A stretch of DNA of 64,000 nt from Rhizobium sp. Root1220 (GTDB lineage Bacteria; Pseudomonadota; Alphaproteobacteria; Rhizobiales; Rhizobiaceae), in NCBI RefSeq assembly GCF_001426265.1, contig NZ_LMDG01000004.1, positions 41,337-105,336 of the forward strand. The letters are read 5' to 3'. Of this stretch, positions 18,313 through 25,445 are shown piece after piece (position 1 is the stretch's first letter; the number at the start of each line of letters is the position of its first letter). A program made the position numbers and the translations under genes. The notes beneath the pieces were generated by a model. The model searched no databases. It saw nothing but the letters and a program-made list of their open reading frames with translations, and was not told the DNA's origin.

Positions 18313-18569
18313 AGGCGTCTTTAGAGGAGTAACCATGAAGCGAAGGTTCCCGCCGGCGCATTGCTTTCCCTGTGAGGCGCGGGCAGTGGCAAAAGCTGGC
18401 ACGGAAAACTGTTCCAGCACTTAGAGCATCGACGTCCAAACCTAGACGGAAGCGTTCGTGTCAGTCGCACAACACCTGTGTATGATTCCGCCTGACATGC
18501 GCTGAGCTACTCTTCTTCGACACTCTGTACCGTTTCGATGGTGCAGATCGTCTTGAAAAGGAGAATGCT

Positions 18570-18887
18570 ATGTCATTCAGAAAAACCGCAGCTACGGGAT
18601 TGATCGCAGCTACCCTGACAGTCGCGACCATCGTAGCCTCCACCCCCGCGATGGCACACGGCCACGGCGGAGGAGGTCATGGAGGAGGTGGGCACGGCGG
18701 CTTTCATGGAAGTTTCGCTGGGCACAATCATGGTTTTGGCTGGAGAGAAGGTCACTCCTTTGCCGGATACCACCATCGCGGATTCCATCCCGGGTTTGGC
18801 CGCTTCCGCGACAATGGATGGGATACCTGTTATCCCGGTTGGTGGCTGGGACGCTACGTGGATACCTTCCAGAACGCATGTTACTGA
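18570..18887 (+). CDS. Secreted Gly/His-rich small protein
   Basis: A 105-residue exported protein. AAAAGGAGAA precedes the ATG. The signal peptide (MSFRKTAATGLIAATLTVAT... cleavage after AMA at residue 29) is followed by HGHGGGGHGGGGHGGFHGSF and a His/Gly/Phe/Trp-rich region with two cysteines (DTCYPGWW, QNACY). The His-Gly repeats suggest metal binding at the cell surface, which is inference. No defined family. Confidence 0.75.
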   Translation: MSFRKTAATGLIAATLTVATIVASTPAMAHGHGGGGHGGGGHGGFHGSFAGHNHGFGWREGHSFAGYHHRGFHPGFGRFRDNGWDTCYPGWWLGRYVDTFQNACY

Positions 18888-18992
18888 TTGAATGTGGCCT
18901 GCAAACCCGGAATTGGTCGACATCCGACCCGGTAAACACTAGGCTTGGCAAATCAGCGACGCTCTGACGCGATGACCAGCACCTTTGAGAAG

Positions 18993-19024
18993 GCCCCTGC
19001 CACTCTCGGCAGTTGGGCTTTTTT
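18993..19024 (+). terminator. Rho-independent terminator
   Basis: GCCC+CTGCC (18993-19001) pairs with GGCAG+GGGC (19008-19018, two-base bulge), followed by TTTTTT (19019-19024). It ends transcription from the 18570 gene. Confidence 0.75.
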
Positions 19025-19184
19025 ATTGGTAGGTCCCGGCTGCGGATATGCATAAGATGTTTGGGTTATCCGTTGTAAGCGCACATCGACGGGTAGCGGC
19101 CTGGGTCTTGGCAACGGAAGACAGCCCGGTCCTCGCACGCGAGCTGAACGAAGGTGCGTGGCCCCGCGCGAAAGGCCGCATCAC

Positions 19185-19209
19185 GGAACTTTTGGCCCAT
19201 CAACTTGTT
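19185..19209 (+). promoter_or_regulatory. EcfG-like general-stress promoter
   Basis: GGAAC (19185-19189), 16 bases, TGTT (19206-19209), 20 bases before the ATG at 19230. Confidence 0.5.
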
Positions 19210-19229
19210 TGAGTGGATGGAGGCCCTCC

Positions 19230-19757
19230 ATGGGAAACCTGTTGAAGGTAGAATTCGGCATCGCCTGGGACATTCCAGTTTTCGTGTGCATCCGCGATGG
19301 AAAGTGGGAATGTATTAATGGACCCGGCGCAGCGTTATTGTGCTTGAAACGGCGTTGGCCGCCACTTCGTGGTGATCAATTTTTCTCAGCCCAAACTGCC
19401 TGCTTTGACACGCTGTTCAGCAAAGTCGCGCCGTTTGTCTCTCGACATAAATTTGTTCTGGCCACATCGAAGCGGGCGTGTTGGCGCCAGTACACCCGGG
19501 AGGCGCCAGTGAATGTCACAGCTAAAATGAGGTGGACAGCCCCAGTCGCAATTCGCATCGGAAAGCGATCGTCTGAATTCGTCCATGGCCCGGATGAGGC
19601 GATCTTTTTTCTCGAGCACAGATGGCCGTGTAATAAAGGCGCGCAATTCGAGGTCGCACGGAGGCGTTGTGTCGAGGCGATCAACCAACTTGAACATCCG
19701 GAAACTGCGCGGGAAGCTTTTATCGCTGCAGCCGATGAAGCCAAGGTTTTAGCGTGA
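19230..19757 (+). CDS. Tandem DUF982 protein
   Basis: A 175-residue protein made of two DUF982 units, a small domain largely confined to rhizobia and of unknown function. The first (about 5-75) has IPVFVCIRDGKWECINGPGAALLCLKRRWP; the second (about 100-172) has VAIRIGKRSSEFVHGPDEAIFFLEHRWP and the C-terminal helix ETAREAFIAAADEAKVLA. DUF982 proteins are usually a single domain of about 80-100 residues, so this one is a duplication. The start at 19230 follows GGAGG; the upstream extension to 19158 is not family-like. Confidence 0.85.
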   Translation: MGNLLKVEFGIAWDIPVFVCIRDGKWECINGPGAALLCLKRRWPPLRGDQFFSAQTACFDTLFSKVAPFVSRHKFVLATSKRACWRQYTREAPVNVTAKMRWTAPVAIRIGKRSSEFVHGPDEAIFFLEHRWPCNKGAQFEVARRRCVEAINQLEHPETAREAFIAAADEAKVLA

Positions 19758-20100
19758 ACACCAAGCCCTATCGAAGGTCTGCCATCAGGCCTTTCGACTG
19801 TGATTGAGTACCAGTTTTTGTGCAACGAGGCCGTTGCATGGCTAAACTTCCGAAACTGGAAAGGTCCTGAAGTTTTTACCAAGCGCTAGAAGTCGTTTTA
19901 ACAGGCAACACTCATGTAACTCAGGTCCGTCATCCGCCGATGGCGGACCTAATTTCACGGGACAAAGAAGCCCGATGCAGGAGGCCTGGCACCGGGCGTT
20001 GTTCAAGCTGGCGATTTGAGGTTTTCGCCGGCCGAGCGGAAAATGCAACAACACCTCCCTAGAGCAAACATCCAGCTTAATCGATTGTTCCCAAGCAAAA
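19758..20100. other. Gap with no recognised gene
   Basis: Short frames only. It contains the tail region between the DUF982 gene and the - strand terminator at 20101. No regulatory site was identified. Confidence 0.35.
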
Positions 20101-20120
20101 GCCCGGTGACTTCACCGGGC
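20094..20120 (-). terminator. Terminator of the 20187 gene
   Basis: GCCCGGTGA (20101-20109) and TCACCGGGC (20112-20120) form a perfect 9-bp inverted repeat. On the - strand it is followed by TTTTGCTT, consistent with termination of the - strand gene ending at 20187. Confidence 0.65.
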
Positions 20121-20186
20121 CTTTCGTGCGGATGGTGCATAGTTTTGCAACGTGCGGCGTTGCTTTCGGGCTCAGAGAAAGGTACC

Positions 20187-20432
20187 CTATCGCCAGTAGC
20201 GACTTTCAGACCGTCCGGCTGATTGCCCCATCATATAACCAAGTCCGAAAGCAAGAGCGCCGATCACGAGCGCGACCGTGGTGGCCGTGTGCGGGTGGTC
20301 TGCGGCTCCAGCCACAAGAGCGCTAGATTCCCGCTTTACCGCGTCGGTGGCAGTACTCGCGACTTTTCGAACGCCTTCAGGCTGGTCGGCAGGTGTTCCC
20401 GTGAACCCCGTCTTCAACTCTTCCTTAGCCAT
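20187..20432 (-). CDS. Small membrane-anchored hypothetical protein
   Basis: An 81-residue protein (MAKEELKTGFTGTPADQPEGVRKVAS...) with one hydrophobic Gly-rich segment near the C-terminus (ATTVALVIGALAFGLGYMMGQ). AAGAGGAGA precedes the ATG at 20432. The N-terminal two-thirds is soluble and Ala/Lys-rich. This resembles the small ElaB/DUF883-type membrane-anchored stress proteins, but I cannot place it firmly. Part of its coding sequence is repeated at 21130-21213. Confidence 0.7.
   Translation of the reverse strand: MAKEELKTGFTGTPADQPEGVRKVASTATDAVKRESSALVAGAADHPHTATTVALVIGALAFGLGYMMGQSAGRSESRYWR
20280..20373. repeat. Repeat copy 1 (within the 20187 gene)
   Basis: About 85 bases here match 21130-21213 closely, including the stretch encoding TDAVKRES and HPHTAT. 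The second copy lacks 10 bases. Confidence 0.75.
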
Positions 20433-20458
20433 AACGATCTCCTCTTACTTAAACCAAA

Positions 20459-20488
20459 GCCCGGCGCGCTTGGGGGCGGACGCCGGGC
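20459..20488. repeat. 8-bp inverted repeat upstream of the 20187 gene
   Basis: GCCCGGCG (20459-20466) and CGCCGGGC (20481-20488) with flanking AAA/TTT. It lies 26 bases upstream of the - strand start at 20432 and could be a terminator for + strand transcripts or a leader hairpin. Confidence 0.5.
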
Positions 20489-20662
20489 CTTTGGGGTGGA
20501 CCGTTAAGGGTCAAAGCGGTCCAGCAGCGTGTACGCTTGCGCTGCATAGTGAAAACTCAGGCTGGGCAAGAAAGTTCCCGAAGGGTCCGGAAGGTATGCG
20601 AATGCTTACTTTTGGAAGCGAGGCGCAGGCTCTCAGTTGGGCACTGAACAAGGAAGCGCACT

Positions 20663-20908
20663 ATGGGCCTGGACGACCAGACCAAGCCAGCCGACAGCAT
20701 CCATGTGAATCACTCTGCTGCGTCGAGGGATGCGGGATCCAAATCCGTCGAGAACGAGCGCGGAAGTACAAAAACATGGGAACCGCGCAGGAAAATCCAC
20801 GTTAATTTCGCGGTGATCCGCGCGACTGGGCCCCTTTTAGAAGCGCGGTTACCAGGCGGAGTCTCTCCGCCGCCATATTTGTCCGGCGTCCTAAAGGGGC
20901 TAAGATGA
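20663..20908 (+). CDS. Doubtful small hypothetical protein
   Basis: An 81-codon frame starting MGLDDQTKPADSIHVNHSAA, with AAGGA upstream. The first half is protein-like, the second half is not, and no family is recognised. A second + frame just upstream (GWARKFPKGPEGMRMLTFGSE near 20565-20630) also looks protein-like, so a frameshifted gene is possible. Confidence 0.25.
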   Translation: MGLDDQTKPADSIHVNHSAASRDAGSKSVENERGSTKTWEPRRKIHVNFAVIRATGPLLEARLPGGVSPPPYLSGVLKGLR

Positions 20909-20939
20909 GTGTCCGCTAGCTACCCGCACTGACGGGCAC

Positions 20940-21125
20940 TCAGCGCGGGCAGGCCGCAATGTATCGCCGGCCATTGCGATCCCGGAATTCGCATTGGCCC
21001 GGCCGACCGGCCACGTTACCAATCACAGCACCAGAAGCGCCTCCGATGGCCGCCCCGACGGCCGCGCCGCGGACATCGTTGGTCACAGCGCCGCCTACGA
21101 TCGCACCGGTAGCAGTGCCGATCAT
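20940..21125 (-). pseudogene. Chimeric glycine-zipper protein fragment
   Basis: The C-terminal part reads ATGAIVGGAVTNDVRGAAVG..., a glycine zipper, then GQCEFRDRNGRRYIAACPR, the tail typical of small rhizobial YMGG/17-kDa-antigen-like outer-membrane proteins. Instead of the expected lipoprotein signal, the upstream in-frame sequence reads AGAAEHPHTATL, which belongs to the paralogue at 20187, and a TAG lies just before it. The join at HPHTAT suggests recombination between two small genes. A start at 21125 without signal peptide is unlikely to give a working product. Confidence 0.55.
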
Positions 21126-21129
21126 CAGC

Positions 21130-21213
21130 GTGGCCGTGTGCGGGTGTTCTGCCGCTCCAGCCTAGATTCACGCTTTACCGCGTCGGTTGGCGGTTCTTGC
21201 GACATTTCGAACG
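21130..21213. repeat. Repeat copy 2 with 10-base deletion
   Basis: Matches 20280-20373 apart from scattered substitutions and loss of about 10 bases (the part encoding SALVAG). The deletion shifts the frame and creates the TAG in front of the glycine-zipper fragment. Confidence 0.75.
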
Positions 21214-21322
21214 GAAGGTATGCGAATGTCTACTTCGTGCATATTCGAACAAGAACCTGGGTGCGTCCAAAGCCTGAGTGCTGACCGCGCGTGGAAGACA
21301 CGGTAACATAGCGGGGCCGAAG

Positions 21323-21690
21323 ATGATCACTACCCTTCTAGTGTGTGCAACGCTGACGGCCGTCGATGGGGACACAGTCAAATGTGATGGCCAGAACCTG
21401 AGACTGCTGGGGGAAGGCTTTCCGTTCGTCTCGGGCATCGATACACCGGAGATCGGAAGTCATGCCAAGTGCATGAAGGAACGAAAGCTGGCGCTACTGG
21501 CCAAGGGGCGACTGACAGAAATCTTGGCCGAGGGTGGCCTCAAGATCGAGTCCTGTGGAGTGCGTGACAAGACGCAATCACACCGCTCGCTGGTGAACAT
21601 CTACGACAGGAACGGCGACGAGGTGAGCTCTTGGAAGAACGCTTCGCGAGGGAATGGCGTCCGGGGCACAAGAACGATTGGTGCGACTGA
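21323..21690 (+). pseudogene. Frameshifted thermonuclease-family (SNase-like) protein
   Basis: From the ATG at 21323 the frame reads TAVDGDTVKCDGQNLRLLG, GIDTPEIGSHAKC and VNIYDRNGDEV, the staphylococcal-nuclease-like fold with the VDGDT and DTPE motifs. The expected ending EERFAREWRPGHKNDWCD, typical of the rhizobial thermonuclease family, is present but in another frame, from 21625 to a TGA at 21690. One base is missing near 21623. Without the shift the protein would be about 122 residues. The usual catalytic arginine in the R-Y-GR segment is already changed (YDRNGDE), so activity may have been lost earlier. Confidence 0.75.
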
Positions 21691-21860
21691 GTCGAGAACG
21701 CCTACGTAGCTTTGCAGGAATAAGCGGATTCCGACTTGGCTCCCCGAGGGGACTTATTAGTTTTCTATTATATACAACTTTCGGGTGGGGAATTCCAACC
21801 GATTGCCGAATGGCGAATGCTCTTCTTTTGTAACAAGCTCGCCCGAAAATGGGGTGGGCC

Positions 21861-22196
21861 ATGGCGTACGAATATTGTCTCTGCTCGGAAGGCGAACTCT
21901 GGTCCATCATCGATCAAGCCACGCACGAACCCGCGCGGCTCGACGGAATCCCACTTGCGGAAATGAGAGTGGACGAAGCCAAGCACATGCTTGCAATCCT
22001 CAAAGGCATTGATCGTGTGAAGGCCGCGTCAAGGAAGTCGGCGGCGATGGGAAAGAAGATGCGGACGGAAGGTGCAAACGCCACGCCTCCCTTAGTAGTC
22101 AACGATATTCTCCAGACACTGCGGAGGCCGATGGGGGATTGCTCACGCTGCGGTTTGTGCACCGGCATGTGCAGCCAAAAGCGAGAAGAGCTTTAG
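21861..22196 (+). CDS. Small hypothetical protein with C-terminal Cys cluster
   Basis: A 111-residue soluble protein (MAYEYCLCSEGELWSIIDQA...). Acidic/helical segments (AEMRVDEAKHMLAILKGIDRV) are followed by an unusual cysteine cluster, DCSRCGLCTGMCSQK, which could bind a metal. No family is recognised. The start at 21861 is uncertain; MGWAM at 21849 is an alternative. Upstream 150 bases are AT-rich. Confidence 0.5.
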   Translation: MAYEYCLCSEGELWSIIDQATHEPARLDGIPLAEMRVDEAKHMLAILKGIDRVKAASRKSAAMGKKMRTEGANATPPLVVNDILQTLRRPMGDCSRCGLCTGMCSQKREEL

Positions 22197-22291
22197 GCAC
22201 CGCTTGTGCCGATTTATGTCCCGATCCAGGACCAACAATGATCTAGCCGAAGACCTTCCCGCCGTGAAGAACTGGAACTGGGAGTGCCATC

Positions 22292-22615
22292 ATGAAGAAG
22301 TTCGTCGTTGTCGTCGCCGTGGTTCTGGCAGCGTCCCCCGCCTTCGCAATCTCGCGACTAAGCCCACTAAAGATGACTTGTGCGCAGGCGAGGGCCGCGG
22401 TTCACAGTCAGGGAGCCGTCATTTTCCGGTGGACGTCGCCACGGGGTTTGCCGCTATACGATCGCTTTGTTCGCGACAGCCGCTTTTGCGATGCCAACGA
22501 GTATGCCGAATGGAAACGGATTCCTACGCGCGATAACCCTTCATGTCGGGTCTTGTTCTGCGAAAATCTCAATCGGCTTGACGGTGACTTCATCATTCCA
22601 GACAACTCGCTTTGA
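22292..22615 (+). CDS. Secreted small Cys-containing protein, hypothetical
   Basis: A 107-residue protein with a clear signal peptide (MKKFVVVVAVVLAASPAFA). The mature region (PLKMTCAQARAAVHSQGAVIFRW, LYDRFVRDSRFCDANEY, PSCRVLFCENLNR) has five cysteines at conserved-looking spacing. I recall similar short periplasmic proteins in rhizobia with this TCAQA...GA...W/Y...CD pattern; function unknown. GGGAGTG precedes the ATG. Confidence 0.75.
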   Translation: MKKFVVVVAVVLAASPAFAISRLSPLKMTCAQARAAVHSQGAVIFRWTSPRGLPLYDRFVRDSRFCDANEYAEWKRIPTRDNPSCRVLFCENLNRLDGDFIIPDNSL

Positions 22616-22626
22616 TTGGCGAGGGC

Positions 22627-22821
22627 CTAGTGGCTTCTTGCTCCATCTCTATCCGTCTCGACATCGACCACAATGCCGCGCCGCAGCGCTTCCTCCTTGG
22701 CTTCTTGCAACGCCTGCTCGATGAGGAAGACCAGCATGTCAGCCTGCGGTCCCTCGCGCTCCGCCATCTCGCGGGCCACATCCAGCGCGAAAATCAGTTG
22801 GGGGATTTTAGGTTCAGGCAC
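22627..22821 (-). CDS. Small helical hypothetical protein
   Basis: A 64-residue protein starting at GTG 22821 (MPEPKIPQLIFALDVAREMAE). Amphipathic helices (QADMLVFLIEQALQEAKEEALRRG) dominate. The start overlaps the end of the upstream lipoprotein gene by 8 bases, which suggests translational coupling, though no strong ribosome site is present. No family recognised. Confidence 0.55.
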   Translation of the reverse strand: MPEPKIPQLIFALDVAREMAEREGPQADMLVFLIEQALQEAKEEALRRGIVVDVETDRDGARSH

Positions 22822-23065
22822 GGAGAACGAAGCCTTGATCCGCCATGCAGGCCCTGAACCTATTGTTAGCTGCCGCGGTCCCCGCGATCCAATACTGCCC
22901 CACCATCACGTGCGATCTATCTGCCCCGCTGCGGCAGCGTTCCTTGGCGTTTTCGAAACGGCTTGTATTGTTGGGGGCTTTCACTGCATCCCATCCGTTT
23001 GAAGTCGTCGTGCTGTTGCAGCCGACAAGCGCCAAGCCCACTGCGATTACGACTATGGAACGCAT
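22814..23065 (-). CDS. Small lipoprotein, hypothetical
   Basis: An 83-residue protein starting MRSIVVIAVGLALVGC at 23065, with GGAGGGG upstream. LVGC is a lipobox, so Cys16 should be lipidated and the protein membrane-anchored. The mature part contains NNTSRFENAKERCRSGADR...NNRFRACMADQGFVLRA; the ending resembles small rhizobial lipoproteins of unknown function. The extension to 23173 is rejected because it would bury the signal. Confidence 0.75.
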   Translation of the reverse strand: MRSIVVIAVGLALVGCNSTTTSNGWDAVKAPNNTSRFENAKERCRSGADRSHVMVGQYWIAGTAAANNRFRACMADQGFVLRA

Positions 23066-23238
23066 TCTATCCCCTCCGAACTCAATCAGAATGAGGCAAG
23101 TTCCGACAACGGGCAAGAGCACCGGGCATTGATCGCTGGCGACTAGCTGGCAGGGTGATCCCGAGTGGAACAATGGTACGGGAAGGACGTTATCTCAACG
23201 CACTGTTTCCCGGTGCACTCCTATCTAGCAACCACCTC

Positions 23239-23266
23239 GCCCCGCCATCAGCCAGTGGGGCTTTTT
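23239..23266 (+). terminator. Terminator without an assigned upstream gene
   Basis: GCCCC (23239-23243) pairs with GGGGC (23257-23261), followed by TTTTT (23262-23266). It lies in the 400-bp gap 23066-23465 on the + strand with no open frame ahead of it, so a small RNA in 23080-23266 is possible. Confidence 0.5.
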
Positions 23267-23405
23267 CATTTGTGGGGAACCAGCGACCAGCACTGAAGTT
23301 TGGGACGTGGGTCGCATCGTCAGGAACTCCCGCAAGTGTTCCCACAGTTACTTGTGATCGATGCGACCCACCTTTCCCGTCTCATTACCCTTCGACGACA
23401 GCAAC

Positions 23406-23430
23406 GGAACATCCTCGGTTGCTGGAAGTT
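23406..23430 (+). promoter_or_regulatory. EcfG-like general-stress promoter
   Basis: GGAAC (23406-23410), 16 bases, AGTT (23427-23430), 35 bases before the ATG at 23466. Confidence 0.5.
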
Positions 23431-23465
23431 CACCTGAGGTAAAGAAACAAAAAGGAGGAATACCC

Positions 23466-23756
23466 ATGCTTACCAAGATTCTAGCAATTTCGTTGTTGTC
23501 TCTCGGACTTGCCTCCACGTCCGCCATGGCTCAAGCATCAGGCGGTTCCGGGGGCAATAATTCCACCGGCACAGGCACTTCTGGGGACAACGGTTCAGGG
23601 CCGAACAGCGGTGGCGGCATAAGCGGCAATCCTGATCAAACCGGTCAATCAGGAGGTGATGCCAACGATTGTGCCCGTCGCAATGCGGGGGGAACTGATA
23701 ATCCATCCAAGAATACTAAGACGAGTTCAACAGACGCAGCCAATGCTTGCAAATAG
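23466..23756 (+). CDS. Secreted Gly/Ser/Asn-rich small protein
   Basis: A 96-residue exported protein. AAGGAGGAA precedes the ATG; the signal peptide is MLTKILAISLLSLGLASTSA (cleavage after AMA). The mature part is low complexity (GGSGGNNSTGTGTSGDNGSG), then a short segment with two cysteines (DANDCARRN, AANACK). No family. A stress-type promoter precedes it and a strong terminator follows. Confidence 0.75.
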   Translation: MLTKILAISLLSLGLASTSAMAQASGGSGGNNSTGTGTSGDNGSGPNSGGGISGNPDQTGQSGGDANDCARRNAGGTDNPSKNTKTSSTDAANACK

Positions 23757-23795
23757 GCCTTGTTAGTCCGGCCCAGCGGCTCCGTACCGGTTCCT

Positions 23796-23826
23796 GCCCC
23801 GCCGCCAACGCGGGGCTTTCTTTTTA
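23796..23826 (+). terminator. Rho-independent terminator
   Basis: GCCCCGC (23796-23802) pairs perfectly with GCGGGGC (23810-23816), followed by TTTCTTTTT. Confidence 0.8.
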
Positions 23827-23859
23827 GATTTGTATTGCGAGACATTTTTGTGCGGGATT

Positions 23860-24152
23860 TCAATTCATGCGGTAGTCGCCCAACGAAAGACCAGGCTGCG
23901 CTTTAATTCGCCAACGGCTGATCCCTCCTTTTGTCTTCTTCTGGAGGTTGCGGCTCCGCATCTCAACGTATTCCTCCTTGACCATCAGCATCTCAGCGGC
24001 CTGAGGTCGGCCACAAACGCCGCCCATGCCTGTTCCGCGTCTCTGATCCCCAACCCGTGTTGATGTTCGAGCGAAGGTCTGGTTCTCCACTCGCTCACTG
24101 AGGCGAGCCCATGATGCCATTGGGTCGAACTGGTTACCGTGTTCATATCCAT
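23860..24152 (-). pseudogene. Frameshifted small helical protein (phasin-like length)
   Basis: From an ATG at 24152 (GGGGAT upstream) one frame reads MDMNTVTSSTQWHHG ... EQAWAAFVADL and then stops. One base short, the next frame continues QAAEMLMVKEEYVEMRSRNL ... GLSLGDYRMN to a TGA at 23860. The joined product of about 96 residues is a coherent helical protein; AWAAFVADL...A recalls phasin-like proteins, but the assignment is not firm. The lost base lies near 23995. Confidence 0.55.
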
Positions 24153-24339
24153 ATCCCCTGCCGCCCCGTGCCCTTTCACTGCATATGCTATACTTGACCG
24201 GGAAAACCCAATCGACTACTGCCGACGCCGCCGCGCTCGTTTCGATTGAGGCGGCGATAGGAGGGTCCGGCCTTACGAGGAGGCCGGGCTCTCGCTACCA
24301 GCAGCCCTGCGACGTGCCTAAATTGTTGTGTGCTGCCAC

Positions 24340-24655
24340 CTAATTGGCGAATGGCCGATCAGTTTTCAGCATCGCTCCGACGTTTCCAGGCTCGGTGTTG
24401 GGCGTGAGAACCCGCCGCACGCATTCTGCCTGGTCGTCGTCTGACAGCCCCATAGAAACGCACAGATCGGAAGCATCAGAAGTGGAGACTTGGTCTTAAT
24501 TTCGTTCCTCTTGCGAAGGACGTTGACCGAATTGGAAAGGGCTTGCGTAGCTGCTGTTGCCGTCCCTCAGAGCGCCCGACGAGGATTGCGGAGTGGACAA
24601 CCAGAGCCATTCCGGCCCCGATCTTGGCCGCGTCGCAGATACCGAGCCCGAACAT
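24340..24655 (-). pseudogene. Decayed spanin-like lysis gene
   Basis: From the ATG at 24655 one frame encodes a membrane-anchor opening (MFGLGICDAAKIGAGMALVV, HSAILVGRSEGRQQQL). The continuation lies in two further frames: TQALSNSVNVLRKRNE, then STSDASDLCVSMGLSDDDQA and ECVRRVLTPNTEPG to a TAG at 24340. A short N-terminal membrane helix followed by a charged coiled region and a C-terminal cysteine pair is the layout of i-spanin-like (Rz-type) accessory proteins in rhizobial phage lysis cassettes. At least two frameshifts make it non-functional. Its start overlaps the stop of the holin-like gene. Confidence 0.55.
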
Positions 24656-24911
24656 CACGCGGTCGTCTGGATGTCCAGAGCGTCGAGCCGCTCCTGCTTC
24701 CGACGATTTGCCCACCAGCGATAGGCAAGACCGCCAATTGTCAGCACCGCAGGCCTGCCACCAGCTTCTCAACCAACTCGCTGCCGCAGCTGTATGGAGC
24801 CAACTGGTCGCGGACCTGTTCAAGCGTCACCGCGATACCACCGGAGCCCACCCCGCCACCGGTGGAGGCATCTGCAGCACCCATCGTCGGCGCGGAGTTG
24901 GCATCGGCCAC
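24655..24911 (-). pseudogene. Decayed holin-like gene
   Basis: The first frame (GTG 24911) reads MADANSAPTMGAADAS, then GIAVTLEQVRDQLAPY and SELVEKLVAG. The continuation PAVLTIGGLAYRWWANRR and KQERLDALDIQTTA lies in another frame and ends at a TGA overlapping the next ATG. The C-terminal GGLAYRWWANRRKQERL resembles the end of rhizobial phage holin-type proteins. One frameshift, near 24750, separates the parts. The position between endolysin and spanin supports the call. Confidence 0.55.
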
Positions 24912-24949
24912 ATGCTACACTTCCGGCCCTACTGAGCTCGACGCCATGC

Positions 24950-25445
24950 CTAACCCACCACGCGAACGCCGGTAACGCGAGCCGTCCAGCCTTTACCGAA
25001 AGTCTTGAATGTCTTCAGTGCCTTCAGGAAGGCCATGCGGCGTTCACAGATCCGGGGCAATCAATGCGTCGTTGTCATCGACGCCAGCGGCTGCCAGAAG
25101 CGTGCCTTGACCGATTATGCCGTCAATTGCGCCCTGACAAAATCCTATCGCCAGAAAAGCGCGCTGTAGCCATTTCACCGACTGGGCAACGTCGCGAATT
25201 CATCGCACCGTCGAAGACGACATATGAGACACCCGGAGCGAGCTTGTCGTACTTGGCCAGATCCCAGTAGCGCTTGCGGTAAATTCTGTCGTGCTGATGT
25301 TTTTGACCGGTAGCGGATCGAGGCCGATCGAGCGGCGGTACTCGTCATAGACGCGCTGCGTTACGCTGCGCATGGTCGATCCACCGGGGTCCTGCGGATG
25401 ATTCGAGTATCCGCCCCCATGGAGGAGAACCTTGGAAAGCGAGCG
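24950..25445 (-). pseudogene. Decayed GH108 endolysin
   Basis: A lysozyme-like family 108 endolysin (peptidoglycan hydrolysis) can be assembled across frames: LSKVLLHGGGYSNHPQDPGG, RSVTQRVYDEYRRSIGLDPL, then after a lost A near 25285 IYRKRYWDLAKYDKLAPGVS and YVVFDGAMNS, then VAQSVKWLQRAF, GIIGQGTLLAAAGVDDNDAL, and finally RRMAFLKALKTFKTFGKGW with a TAG at 24950. At least three frameshifts are needed. The catalytic Glu of the family's HEGGY motif is Gly here (HGGGY). The 5' end is joined to a ligD fragment. Confidence 0.8.

Noticed and set aside
20280..21213. Pair of direct repeats considered as insertion-sequence ends
   Set aside because: They are parts of coding sequence with no transposase or terminal inverted repeats between them.
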